A stretch of 64,000 bases of DNA from an uncultured Prevotella sp. Its GTDB lineage: Bacteria; Bacteroidota; Bacteroidia; Bacteroidales; Bacteroidaceae. The stretch is from NCBI GenBank assembly GCA_900315695.1, contig ONAE01000013.1, positions 1 through 64,000 on the forward strand, given 5' to 3'. A program made the translations under genes and the position numbers. A model generated the notes under the pieces. The model did not search any database, was not told the origin of the DNA, and worked only from the letters and a program-made list of their open reading frames with translations. This document shows, piece after piece, positions 36,738 through 45,190 of this stretch (its first letter is position 1; every line of letters begins with the position of its first letter).

Positions 36738-37772
36738 ATGGCTTATAAAGTAACTATTGGCATACCTGTTTATAATGTAGGAAAACATATTCGACAGACG
36801 TTGGATTCAGTGTTGGGACAAACCTTTCCTGATATAGAAATCCTAATATGTGATGATTGTGGCACAGATGATTCGATAGATATCGTAAAGGAGTATCAGC
36901 AGACCCATCCCCGAGGAAGAGATATCCGCATCCTTCACCAACCACATAATATGGGTATTGGAGCAGGACGAAACCGTATGATAGCAGAAGCCAAGGGCCA
37001 GTATTTCTATTCAATAGATGCAGATGATACAATTGCTCTTAATACTATTGAATTGTTATATAATACTGCGCAGCAATATCATGCAGAGATTGTTTATGGA
37101 AGTTTTGAGAGGGTTTTTGAACATGATGGGCAGCTTGTTCGCAAAGTGCAGTATCAATACCCCAAGAGGGTTTTCGCATCATCTGATGAGTATTCGATGT
37201 ATGCTTATTATAGATGGATACAGGGCATGAACTGGAATTATTTGATAGATTTGGATGTTATCCGACGTAATCATTTACAGGTGACTCCTGTTGCTCATGG
37301 TTATGGTGAGGATTTTACTTACACGATCGATCTTCCAACCTATGTCTCTGGTGCTGTCTTGTTGCCGGATATTACTTATCAATATTATATTCGAAGTTCA
37401 TCCACTCAGATTAAGAAGAAAAAAATCCTTTCTCGTGAGCAAATGTTACTATCGCTAGATGCATTAGACAAGAAGAAAGCAAGGTATGAGTTGAAAGGAA
37501 AGCCATATTATGCTAAGCGCATTTCTTGGTTGATGATGTGGGACTGCTCTTTTGGGTGCGAGATGTTGTTGAGGCGCAAAGACTTTGATGTCCCCTTTAC
37601 CAATCGTGAGATACGTGACAGGATGTGGCATCCGATGTCGTTACATGAGATATTAATGTCTAATTCTGCGCGTAAGCAAAATCTTTTTTATTATTTAATA
37701 GGAAAGTTGCCTCCTGCATTATCAGTTTTATTATTGAGAGTGCTGGGAAAAAGGCATGGTGTAGGTATATGA
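36738..37772 (+). CDS. Glycosyltransferase family 2 (paralogue of the preceding gene)
   Basis: This 344-residue protein begins YKVTIGIPVYNVGKHIRQTLDSVLGQTFPDIEILICDDCGTDDSIDIV with YFYSIDADDTIALNTIE as the acidic metal motif. It shares its layout with the upstream GT2 up to the ending (MWHPMSLHEILM versus MHYPLRLNDIMRF), so this is a tandem duplication that has diverged. Its TGA overlaps the ATG of the next gene by 4 bases (ATGA), indicating translational coupling. Confidence 0.92.
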   Translation: MAYKVTIGIPVYNVGKHIRQTLDSVLGQTFPDIEILICDDCGTDDSIDIVKEYQQTHPRGRDIRILHQPHNMGIGAGRNRMIAEAKGQYFYSIDADDTIALNTIELLYNTAQQYHAEIVYGSFERVFEHDGQLVRKVQYQYPKRVFASSDEYSMYAYYRWIQGMNWNYLIDLDVIRRNHLQVTPVAHGYGEDFTYTIDLPTYVSGAVLLPDITYQYYIRSSSTQIKKKKILSREQMLLSLDALDKKKARYELKGKPYYAKRISWLMMWDCSFGCEMLLRRKDFDVPFTNREIRDRMWHPMSLHEILMSNSARKQNLFYYLIGKLPPALSVLLLRVLGKRHGVGI

Positions 37773-38887
37773 AAATCATGTATGTCAATCAGGTCTTTGC
37801 TGCTTGGGGTGGATTTGAGCGCGTCTGGACAGATAAGATGAATGCCTTGTCGGATATTCCTGACAATGAGGTATGTCTTGTGACGACAGATCAGGGAACT
37901 CACCAATTCCCTTATCCGCTAAACCAGAACGTACGTCATATTGATCTTGGCATCCGATTCGTGCAGCATTATCAGTATCTAGGCCTGAAACGATATTGGG
38001 TTTATCTTAAATTGCTCAGATTATTCAAAAGAAAGATGAAAGCCTTGTTAGAGGCTGAGAGACCAGACGTTCTTGTTTCCAATGCTTCTGAGTTTGTTGA
38101 TTTCCTATTGAACTGTAAAGGGACTGTCCCTTTGGTTGTAGAGAGTCATGGAACGTTCGATCGTCCTTTCCACATGCAAGAGATGACCGTCATCAATCGT
38201 ATTAAAGGGTATTTCCGTCATAAAGCCTTAAAGAAGGCTGAGAGAATTGTCGCTTTAACTCATGGAGATGCTGAGCAGTGGAAGCAAGTCAATCCGAACG
38301 TATCCATTATTCCCAACATCGTGACAATGAATCAGTCAGACACATATAGCAGCTGTGAGGCAAAGCGTGTTATCTTTGTGGGTAGACTTGATCCGCAGAA
38401 AGGTTATCAATATCTGAATGATATATGGAGAATAGTTGAGAAACGTCATCCTGATTGGCGGTTGGATATCTATGGCGAAGGTGCAGATCTGCAAGAGAAT
38501 AAAAGTATGATTCCTCAAGGACAGCAGGTTTATCCCCATGCTCAGACTATCAATATTCTGGATAAATACAAAGAAAGTTCCATTCTTGTCCTGACATCAG
38601 TTTATGAGCCGTTCGGTTTGGTGATGCCTGAGGCTATGAGTTGTGGTATCCCGGTCGTGGCTTTTGATTGTCCTTATGGCCCTTCTGAGATTATTACGGA
38701 TGGAACCGATGGCTTCCTGATTAACTGTTATGATGTTGAGGCTTTTGCAGACAAGCTATGTCTGTTGATGGAAAATGATGCTTTGAGAAAGAAAATGGGT
38801 CAGAATGCTATCCTGTCTTCCCAACGTTTCACAAAAGATAAAATCGTTCCTCAATGGATTAGCCTTTTTGAAAGTCTTGTAGTTTAA
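37769..38887 (+). CDS. Glycosyltransferase family 4 (paralogue of 32373-33515)
   Basis: This 372-residue GT-B enzyme starts MKIMYVNQVFAAWGGFERVWTDKMNALSD. Donor-site motifs are FVGRLDPQKGYQYLNDIW and YEPFGLVMPEAMSCGIPVVAFDCPYGPSEIITDGTDG, very similar to those of the GT4 at 32373. In both places the next gene encodes the same GT2 type, so the pair was duplicated as a unit. It is coupled to the upstream GT2 by a 4-base overlap. Confidence 0.93.
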   Translation: MKIMYVNQVFAAWGGFERVWTDKMNALSDIPDNEVCLVTTDQGTHQFPYPLNQNVRHIDLGIRFVQHYQYLGLKRYWVYLKLLRLFKRKMKALLEAERPDVLVSNASEFVDFLLNCKGTVPLVVESHGTFDRPFHMQEMTVINRIKGYFRHKALKKAERIVALTHGDAEQWKQVNPNVSIIPNIVTMNQSDTYSSCEAKRVIFVGRLDPQKGYQYLNDIWRIVEKRHPDWRLDIYGEGADLQENKSMIPQGQQVYPHAQTINILDKYKESSILVLTSVYEPFGLVMPEAMSCGIPVVAFDCPYGPSEIITDGTDGFLINCYDVEAFADKLCLLMENDALRKKMGQNAILSSQRFTKDKIVPQWISLFESLVV

Positions 38888-38900
38888 TCTTATGTAAGTT

Positions 38901-39752
38901 ATGGCCTGGTACGATAAATATTTGTCAATATACGGTAAACCGTTTAGTGAAGTTCCTCAGGAGATTATTGATGGTACTCGTGAACGACTGGCAGCAATGC
39001 AGAGTGAGAATCCTGTCGCTTCAATCGTGGTGATCGGTTATAATGAAGAGACACATCTTCAGGCATGTCTCTGGGCTATCAGCGAGATCAAGTGTCAATA
39101 TCCTGTAGAGATTATCGGTGTCGATAATGATTCGAAAGACCGTACAGCGGAAGTCTATGAGAAGTCAGGAATCCCTTATTACACGGAATATCAGCACTCG
39201 TGTGGCTATGCCCGTCGTTGTGGCTTGGAACATGCGAAGGGTAAGTATTATTTCGATGTGGATAGTGATACGCTCTATCCACCGATGTATTATGAACTGA
39301 TGCTGGAACAATTGATGAAACCTGGTGTCGTAGCCGTTTCTGCAACATGGAGCTATTTCCCGGATGCATTACATACTAGACTTGGATTGCGACTGTACGA
39401 GATAGGACGTGATCTGTTCTTGTGGATTCAGCATTTTGAACGCCCAGAACTGAGTGTTCGAGGCCTGGTGTTTGCTTATCAGGCAGATTTAGGCAGGAAA
39501 GAGGGCTATCGGGTAGATATCATTCGTGGTGAAGATGGCGCTATGGCTTTGTCGCTTAAGAAATATGGTAAGATTGTCTTCCTGCGTGATCGTCGTGCTT
39601 GTGCCATCACTGGCTATGGCACCATCGGACAACAATCGCTTTGGAAGAGTTTTGTACAGCACATGAAGATTCAAGGCAAGGGCATTATGCGAATCTTTCA
39701 CAAGACCGATCATTACGAGGACGCTGAAGACAATCTGGTAAAGAATAAATAA
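38901..39752 (+). CDS. Glycosyltransferase family 2 (paralogue of 33537-34385)
   Basis: This 283-residue GT-A enzyme starts MAWYDKYLSIYGKPFSEVPQEIIDG. Motifs are VASIVVIGYNEETHLQACLWAI, IIGVDNDSKDRTAEVYEKSGIPYYTE and YYFDVDSDTLYPPMYYE. It is collinear with the protein at 33537-34385, here on the opposite strand. It ends the glf-led plus-strand operon, and its last 68 bases overlap the 3' end of the convergent acyltransferase gene. Confidence 0.92.
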   Translation: MAWYDKYLSIYGKPFSEVPQEIIDGTRERLAAMQSENPVASIVVIGYNEETHLQACLWAISEIKCQYPVEIIGVDNDSKDRTAEVYEKSGIPYYTEYQHSCGYARRCGLEHAKGKYYFDVDSDTLYPPMYYELMLEQLMKPGVVAVSATWSYFPDALHTRLGLRLYEIGRDLFLWIQHFERPELSVRGLVFAYQADLGRKEGYRVDIIRGEDGAMALSLKKYGKIVFLRDRRACAITGYGTIGQQSLWKSFVQHMKIQGKGIMRIFHKTDHYEDAEDNLVKNK

Positions 39753-40704
39753 CTGCAACAATAAGAAGGGCTAAGGGTAGGGCTTCATACCAAGTATAAT
39801 AAAATGTGCTTTCAACATTGAAGAGGTACTCATTAATTTGATTGACCACACTGATGAGTGGGGTATGTAGCCCTATTACTGCCAAGGTGCCAATAGAGAG
39901 ATTGATGATGACCTGCGATTTGCAGTTGTTTAGCATCTTGCAACCATATAGCACACCAAATAGAAACGCAATATTTGAAGGATAGAATAGGACTATATGA
40001 AGAATATAATCTCCAGTTCTGAAAGCTTGGAGATGCCAGTAGAAGAATAGTATGCTGATGCATAAACAGAGGATGCAACCAATCAGATCACGACTTGACT
40101 TAATATCTCTGAATAGTTGTTTCTGCCCCATGACATATCCTATATAATAATAAGGTAAGCGTCTGAGAATCCCCATCGGTGTCAGATTAGGGGCAAAATA
40201 GTAGTATTTATTGGCGGCGTAAAGGATAACGGAGAGAATACAAAGAGCTATCATGATCTGATGCAGATATCTGGTTTTTCGGCATAGATCAATGGTAATA
40301 TGCATAAAGAGAATGGCTGGCAGATACCATAGCGGACCATTGAGCGGTTCGCAGAAAGCATTCTCATGTTCGAAGAGTAGGGCACCAAAGATCGGGCGCA
40401 TGGCTTGAAAGAGGTCTGGCATGCCGCCATTGAGCATATAGAATTTCACCAGCCAGTAAGGATAGACGATTGCATTATAAAAGAGGTAGGGTAGAATGAG
40501 GCTGCTCCAGTATTTCTGCCAGTTAGCCTTGTTGCTGCCATAATCTTTCTTCAGATAGCCGGAAATAAAGACAAACACGGTCATCAGAACAGACTGCAGG
40601 AATCGATAGTAGAACCAGTCCTGCGATTGTGGTAGATGACAGAATACCACGCAGCATACTGCCATTGCTTTAGCCCAATCAATCCATATCAATCTCTCTT
40701 TCAT
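39685..40704 (-). CDS. Acyltransferase family 3 membrane protein
   Basis: From ATG 40704 this is a 339-residue protein with about 10 membrane helices. The family signature is at the N-terminus: MKERLIWIDWAKAMAVCCVVFCHLP, with the catalytic-type histidine of acyltransferase-3 proteins. These enzymes O-acylate surface polysaccharides in the membrane. The open frame extends to 40782, but the promoter sits within that stretch. Its basic C-terminal tail (QRPRNDRSCERFA) is encoded by DNA that overlaps 68 bases of the opposite GT2 gene; without that overlap the protein would stop right after its last helix. Confidence 0.9.
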   Translation of the reverse strand: MKERLIWIDWAKAMAVCCVVFCHLPQSQDWFYYRFLQSVLMTVFVFISGYLKKDYGSNKANWQKYWSSLILPYLFYNAIVYPYWLVKFYMLNGGMPDLFQAMRPIFGALLFEHENAFCEPLNGPLWYLPAILFMHITIDLCRKTRYLHQIMIALCILSVILYAANKYYYFAPNLTPMGILRRLPYYYIGYVMGQKQLFRDIKSSRDLIGCILCLCISILFFYWHLQAFRTGDYILHIVLFYPSNIAFLFGVLYGCKMLNNCKSQVIINLSIGTLAVIGLHTPLISVVNQINEYLFNVESTFYYTWYEALPLALLIVAVIYSLPDCLQRPRNDRSCERFA

Positions 40705-40708
40705 ACTG

Positions 40709-40739
40709 CAAAGGTACATTTTTATACTCAAACAGCCAA
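40709..40739 (-). promoter_or_regulatory. Promoter abutting the minus-strand acyltransferase start
   Basis: On the minus strand: TTG (40737-40739), ~20-bp spacer, TACCTTTG (40709-40716). Only 4 bases separate the -7 box from the ATG, implying a leaderless mRNA. Confidence 0.65.
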
Positions 40740-40758
40740 GGGTTCCGCTTTTTTTCTG

Positions 40759-40766
40759 TATCTTTG
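40759..40766 (+). promoter_or_regulatory. -7 element for the plus-strand acyltransferase
   Basis: TATCTTTG ends 8 bases before the ATG at 40775. No good -33 box is seen. Confidence 0.55.
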
Positions 40767-40774
40767 CAGACATA

Positions 40775-41821
40775 ATGGCCAAACAGAGGATAGAATATAT
40801 TGATGCGATGCGAGGATTTACGATGATTCTCGTCGTCTATTCGCATATTTGCAGCCTTTGTCTGGGAGAGATGTGGATGGGTTGGAATGATGTGTTTTTC
40901 CTGTTTCGATTGCCCTGCTTCTTCTTTATCAGCGGTTGGTTGTTTGAAAAGGCAGGTCGCCAATGGAACTATGTGTCCATCAAAGCAACAGTCCATCATA
41001 AGTTTATGGTTCAGATTGTTCCTACCTTTATTTTCCTGCTTTTACTGGCTCCACCACCTGAGTTTTTTAGCAGACTAGGGGCCACGAAGGGAGGCTATTG
41101 GTTTACTTTTGCCCTTTTTGAATTCTTCTTGCTGACCATCTTTTCTGAGAAATGTCTGAAGAAGTGGGGTGGGGTGTTTGCACTATTCATCTCTGCTGCT
41201 GCGTTCTGCTACGACATCTATTACAGTCGCTATTTTAATGATATGGGATTGCTGACGGATTTACTTGGCTTCCTAAGTTTTATGACTTGGCGCTATTTCC
41301 TGTTTTTCTACCTGGGAACCTGGGGGAAACGACATTTTGATAGTTTTGTATATTGGACAAGTAAGTTGTGGGCAATCATTGCTATCTTTGCTGGATTTGT
41401 ATTTATCGCCTTATTGCCACATTCAGACAATGCTGTTAGTGAATATCTGATTTTTGCCTTTGGTGGCATCTTTGGACTGATACTGGTCTTTCATTTTTTT
41501 CGAACATTCTCCAGCATCTTCACTAAAGACAGATGTTTGGGATGTAGCCTTCAATATGTAGGTACACGAACCTTGGATATATATCTGCTCCATTATTTCT
41601 TGTTACCTAAGTTCCTCATTTTGTATAGTGATCAATTGCGTACTTATGAAAGTCGTGTGTTGGAATTTATGGTGGCAATGTCATCAGCTCTCATTGTATT
41701 GTGCCTTTGTCTGTTAGTAAGCTATGTTATCCGTCTCAGTCCATTTCTTGGGCATTATCTCTTTGGGGTAGATTATCAAAAACATGATATTACCTGTGAA
41801 AATAATAAAAGCGCAATTTGA
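40775..41821 (+). CDS. Acyltransferase family 3 membrane protein
   Basis: This 348-residue membrane protein begins MAKQRIEYIDAMRGFTMILVVYSHICSL, the acyltransferase-3 signature (RIEYIDAMRG...H), and has about 10 hydrophobic helices. It is likely to add an acyl group, such as acetyl, to a lipid-linked or exported sugar. It is divergent from the other acyltransferase gene and shares a short promoter region with it, although the two proteins are only distantly alike. Its stop codon falls within the hairpin of the terminator. Confidence 0.9.
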   Translation: MAKQRIEYIDAMRGFTMILVVYSHICSLCLGEMWMGWNDVFFLFRLPCFFFISGWLFEKAGRQWNYVSIKATVHHKFMVQIVPTFIFLLLLAPPPEFFSRLGATKGGYWFTFALFEFFLLTIFSEKCLKKWGGVFALFISAAAFCYDIYYSRYFNDMGLLTDLLGFLSFMTWRYFLFFYLGTWGKRHFDSFVYWTSKLWAIIAIFAGFVFIALLPHSDNAVSEYLIFAFGGIFGLILVFHFFRTFSSIFTKDRCLGCSLQYVGTRTLDIYLLHYFLLPKFLILYSDQLRTYESRVLEFMVAMSSALIVLCLCLLVSYVIRLSPFLGHYLFGVDYQKHDITCENNKSAI

Positions 41822-41838
41822 GGTTGCGCTTTTATTAT
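41804..41838. terminator. Bidirectional terminator spanning the acyltransferase stop codon
   Basis: A perfect 14-bp inverted repeat (TAATAAAAGCGCAA at 41804-41817, complement at 41825-41838) with a 7-base loop that contains the end of the gene. A/T-rich arms serve both this gene and the convergent LruC gene. Confidence 0.88.
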
Positions 41839-41856
41839 CAATAGTGAATAATATCA

Positions 41857-43992
41857 CTAATATTTTAAATACCAATCCTGATTAGTGGTTCCCCCTGAGG
41901 TTGACCAATCTAAGAAACCTGGGAAGAACTGGTCGATAGGAATACTCTCATTCTCACGCTTCAGAATTGTCTCCTTAAACGCTTCGATGTCAGCATTCTT
42001 CAAGTAGAATGCAAACGGATAGTTGCCTTGACGTACAAAATACTGTTGATGGATCAGATCAGAGCAGTCATCATCTTTTCCAAAGTAACTCGTATTCATC
42101 TTGACTGTTGGAGCCTCCATCGGGATATGAACCTCCCAGTTTTGATTGCCCTCTGAGCGATAGATAAATGGCTGAATAGAAGCCATCACACTGGAAGAAC
42201 TTAAAGGATTTTTATACTCCAATTCCAGAATATATGTTGTACCTAGCTCAGCCTCAATATCATCAGTCAAATAATAAACACCTCCACTATTAGTAAATAC
42301 GGTACTTAGGGTGTCTGTTGATTCTGGGGCAACTTTCTTCATTTCAATATTCTTGGGATTAGCCTGCTTATTCAGAGTCAATCCTAAGCCACTCTTTAAT
42401 TCTACATAGTTCTGATAGGTCGTAAGATAGAAAGTCTCCTTAATGATCTTACCCTTATCATTGAACTCTTTTTCATGCTTGACATCGATAACTGCATCGT
42501 TAAGATCATAGTCACCCTTACTGGGCCACTTGTCCTCAAATGCATAGACACCATTTGTAGAAGACTTCTTGTTTGCAATCCCAGGCAAAGATGCAAAAAC
42601 GCCAACAGGTTTGAGGGCGAAAATCAAATCGTCAAAATCCAAGTCGTCCATTGCGTCTTCGAATGAGATCAGTGTATAGGTATCACCGTTTGAAGCCTTG
42701 TAGCTAAATTTTGCACCTCGGCTTTTTCCCTCGATATTGGGATATTTTCCCTGATCGTCTTTTAATTTCCTACCATAAGAGAGACCATCAGTTGTAGTAC
42801 ACCAACAATTATATTGCTTAAAACCTTTATTAGCCAGCTTATTTGCACGAAGAGAATAGCTGCTTCCCTGCATGCCCCAACCCTGGGTCTTCAATATAAA
42901 GCCTATTCTTGTTCCTTTGGGGAAAACCTTTGTGGCACCACTCTTGTCGTTATTGGCAATGTTAGGATAGTACATCAACTGAACTACATCGCCACGAAGC
43001 GTACCAATGTTTCCATTGTAACTTTGTAGCTGTAGAATGTCAGCTCTTGCCCACTGTCCGTCCTGGGTATTAGGAAACAGCATGATTGGATTGATGTCAG
43101 TAGGTGTAGTGGGTTTATTATCATCAGTATAGTAATAATAACCTAATGTAGAATTCCAGCAAGTACTACCGCCAAGGAGCGTAAAGGTCACCTCAGAATC
43201 TTTTTCAAGAAGGAGATCTGGATACGAGCAATATTCTTCATTCATGTCGCTACCAGAAACAAAAGCTGTTCCAATTGCAGCATACAGACCTTCCATCTCT
43301 TGGTCACTGATTACCAGTTTAGGATCAGCTGTCGCTTTATCGAGCAGATAATCTGGTTGACCAGATGCGGAGTTCCACGTGCCTAACCAGTTTTTCCAAT
43401 CATTATACAATTTTTCGCTTGTAATATTGCCGTTATCATCAACGGTATTTGTCAAGTTGAACAGAGCATCTGTTGATTCGCCAGAACCTTCTGCACGAGT
43501 TCCTGCACGGCTGGCTGCTACGGCGTGTTTCTCTGCAGCAACTGATGCAACACCGTCCTTCACATCTGCTTCCAGGAGCATCATACCAGTGAAGAAGTTT
43601 CCTGTGGCAATATACAGATGCTGGGCATAGGTAGGTAATTCCACCACTGCATTGAACTTACCATTGCCCTCCGTATAATCTTCAAAGATGGGTTTTACAT
43701 CCTCGTTCCATTGATCATCAGGAGCACCCTCGACTGTAATAAACGGATTCTCTGCATATACACCAAAGAATACGGGACCATAAGTCTTATAAGCAGAATA
43801 ATCCACACTGAGGTTTACTTTCTGCACTGTAGAGAAGTCGAATGAATTTGGAACTTTCACTCCGGATTCAGGACTACCAGGGGTAACAGTTTCCTGATAT
43901 TTTGACTTATCAATACAAGCCGTCAACGAGGCCGTAATGACAAATCCCCAACAAGTTTTCTTTAAAATACTACTAAGTCTAACCATAACCAA
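41857..43992 (-). CDS. LruC domain-containing lipoprotein
   Basis: This 711-residue surface or periplasmic lipoprotein has the lipobox LTAC at about residue 26 after a hydrophobic segment (WGFVITASLTACIDKSK). The C-terminal half matches the LruC/DUF4842-type region found in Bacteroidota and Leptospira: YTLISFEDAMDDLDFDDLIFALKPV and GVYAFEDKWPSKGDYDLNDAVIDV, two aspartate-rich segments that look like calcium sites. The middle part (residues ~215-440) has no recognised fold. Function unknown. It is a single gene with its own promoter and a shared terminator. Confidence 0.87.
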   Translation of the reverse strand: MVMVRLSSILKKTCWGFVITASLTACIDKSKYQETVTPGSPESGVKVPNSFDFSTVQKVNLSVDYSAYKTYGPVFFGVYAENPFITVEGAPDDQWNEDVKPIFEDYTEGNGKFNAVVELPTYAQHLYIATGNFFTGMMLLEADVKDGVASVAAEKHAVAASRAGTRAEGSGESTDALFNLTNTVDDNGNITSEKLYNDWKNWLGTWNSASGQPDYLLDKATADPKLVISDQEMEGLYAAIGTAFVSGSDMNEEYCSYPDLLLEKDSEVTFTLLGGSTCWNSTLGYYYYTDDNKPTTPTDINPIMLFPNTQDGQWARADILQLQSYNGNIGTLRGDVVQLMYYPNIANNDKSGATKVFPKGTRIGFILKTQGWGMQGSSYSLRANKLANKGFKQYNCWCTTTDGLSYGRKLKDDQGKYPNIEGKSRGAKFSYKASNGDTYTLISFEDAMDDLDFDDLIFALKPVGVFASLPGIANKKSSTNGVYAFEDKWPSKGDYDLNDAVIDVKHEKEFNDKGKIIKETFYLTTYQNYVELKSGLGLTLNKQANPKNIEMKKVAPESTDTLSTVFTNSGGVYYLTDDIEAELGTTYILELEYKNPLSSSSVMASIQPFIYRSEGNQNWEVHIPMEAPTVKMNTSYFGKDDDCSDLIHQQYFVRQGNYPFAFYLKNADIEAFKETILKRENESIPIDQFFPGFLDWSTSGGTTNQDWYLKY

Positions 43993-44016
43993 CTATACTT
44001 TTGCAAAAATTTGCTG

Positions 44017-44048
44017 CAAATTTACGAATAAAAGATAATATTTGCAAG
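44017..44048 (-). promoter_or_regulatory. Promoter for the LruC gene
   Basis: On the minus strand: CTTG (44045-44048), 20-bp spacer, TAAATTTG (44017-44024), 24 bases upstream of the start codon. Confidence 0.65.
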
Positions 44049-44158
44049 AAAAATCCAATTTACTTTCAAAAAAGAGCAAATAATTGATATCATAACCGAT
44101 TATATTCCCTATATACCACTAAAGATACCTTATAGCTTTCGAGAAAACTCAAATAAAA

Positions 44159-44190
44159 TTTGGTTTTCTTCTCACTTAATCGTATCTTTG
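44159..44190 (+). promoter_or_regulatory. Promoter abutting the UbiA-family gene
   Basis: TTTG (44159-44162), 20-bp spacer, TATCTTTG (44183-44190). The ATG at 44196 is only 5 bases away, so the mRNA should be leaderless. Confidence 0.75.
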
Positions 44191-44195
44191 CAGCG

Positions 44196-45074
44196 ATGAT
44201 GGAGTACATTCGACTGTTACGTCCGCTGCAATGGCTGAAAAATGTATTTGTCTTTGCGCCGATTTTCTTCAGCAACAACCTGTTGAAGCCAGCATATTTC
44301 TGGCCTACGTTGGTGGTGTTTGCCTCGTTCTGTCTTGTTTCGAGCAGTATCTATTGCTTCAACGATCTGAGAGATGTGGAGGCGGATCGTCAGCATCCGA
44401 AAAAACGTCATCGTCCGATAGCGTCCGGCAAGGTCTCTATTAAAGGCGGCTACACGATGATGATACTCAGTATGATTGGTGCCTTGGCGCTGTTGCCGAT
44501 GGCTCAGAGTCCCAATGTACTTTATTTGTATATGATAGTGTTGGGTTACTGGCTGATGAACATTGCCTATTGCATCCGTCTGAAACAATATGCTATCCTT
44601 GATGTGTCGATTATAGCCATCGGTTTTGTGATGCGTGTGTTGGTAGGTGGTGTTACAACGGACATCTGGATTTCCCATTGGCTGGTGATGCTGACCTTCC
44701 TTGTGACTCTTTTCCTGGCTTTCACCAAGCGTAATGACGATTATCGCATCTACGAACAGACGGGCACAAAACCTCGTGTTTCGATATCTGGCTACAATAA
44801 GACTTTTATCAATGAGGCTACAGCTATCATCGCCTCAGTTACATTGGTGTGTTACATCATGTACACGATGTCGCCGGAGGTTATCCAACGCATGGGCACT
44901 CGTTATGTCTATCTCACCAGCGGTTGGGTGCTAGCCGGCCTGCTGCGCTATCTACAGAACATGATTGTCTTCGGCCTCAGCGGTTCCCCAACAAAGAGCC
45001 TCGTCAAAGATCATTTCGTCCAGTTCTGTATCCTCGGCTGGATTGCCTCGTTCTTTGTGATAATCTATTTTTAG
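44196..45074 (+). CDS. UbiA-family decaprenyl-phosphate phosphoribosyltransferase-like protein
   Basis: This 292-residue membrane prenyltransferase-fold enzyme begins MMEYIRLLRPLQWLKNVFVFAPIFF. The first acidic motif is FNDLRDVEADRQHPKKRHRPIASG and the second region is FTKRNDDYRIYEQTG. Homologues such as Rv3806c attach phosphoribose from PRPP to a polyprenyl phosphate, the first step to lipid-linked arabinofuranose or ribofuranose donors. No partner epimerase (DprE1/DprE2-like) is visible nearby. With glf 10 kb away it hints at furanose sugars in the surface glycan. G+C is higher than in the adjacent transferase genes. Confidence 0.9.
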   Translation: MMEYIRLLRPLQWLKNVFVFAPIFFSNNLLKPAYFWPTLVVFASFCLVSSSIYCFNDLRDVEADRQHPKKRHRPIASGKVSIKGGYTMMILSMIGALALLPMAQSPNVLYLYMIVLGYWLMNIAYCIRLKQYAILDVSIIAIGFVMRVLVGGVTTDIWISHWLVMLTFLVTLFLAFTKRNDDYRIYEQTGTKPRVSISGYNKTFINEATAIIASVTLVCYIMYTMSPEVIQRMGTRYVYLTSGWVLAGLLRYLQNMIVFGLSGSPTKSLVKDHFVQFCILGWIASFFVIIYF

Positions 45075-45094
45075 TGATTTTGTAGTTTCCTGAT

Positions 45095-45190
45095 TCCCTC
45101 ACATTTTTATGGAAATGCCTATGTAGAAAGGGGTTGGAGGATGTGAAGGGTGTTCTGAATCCCTCACACATCCCTCCCATACCCTTCACA
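45095..45190 (+). repeat. Left arm of the ~96-bp inverted repeat flanking VapE
   Basis: The reverse complement of 45095-45172 aligns without gaps to 46813-46890 with 9 mismatches in 78 bases by my count; a further ~18 bases to 45190 match weakly. The arm ends at the VapE stop codon (45191-45193). Within it, GATGTGAAGGGT (45140-45151) and its perfect complement (45181-45192) could form a hairpin, and CCCTCACA words recur. Confidence 0.85.
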
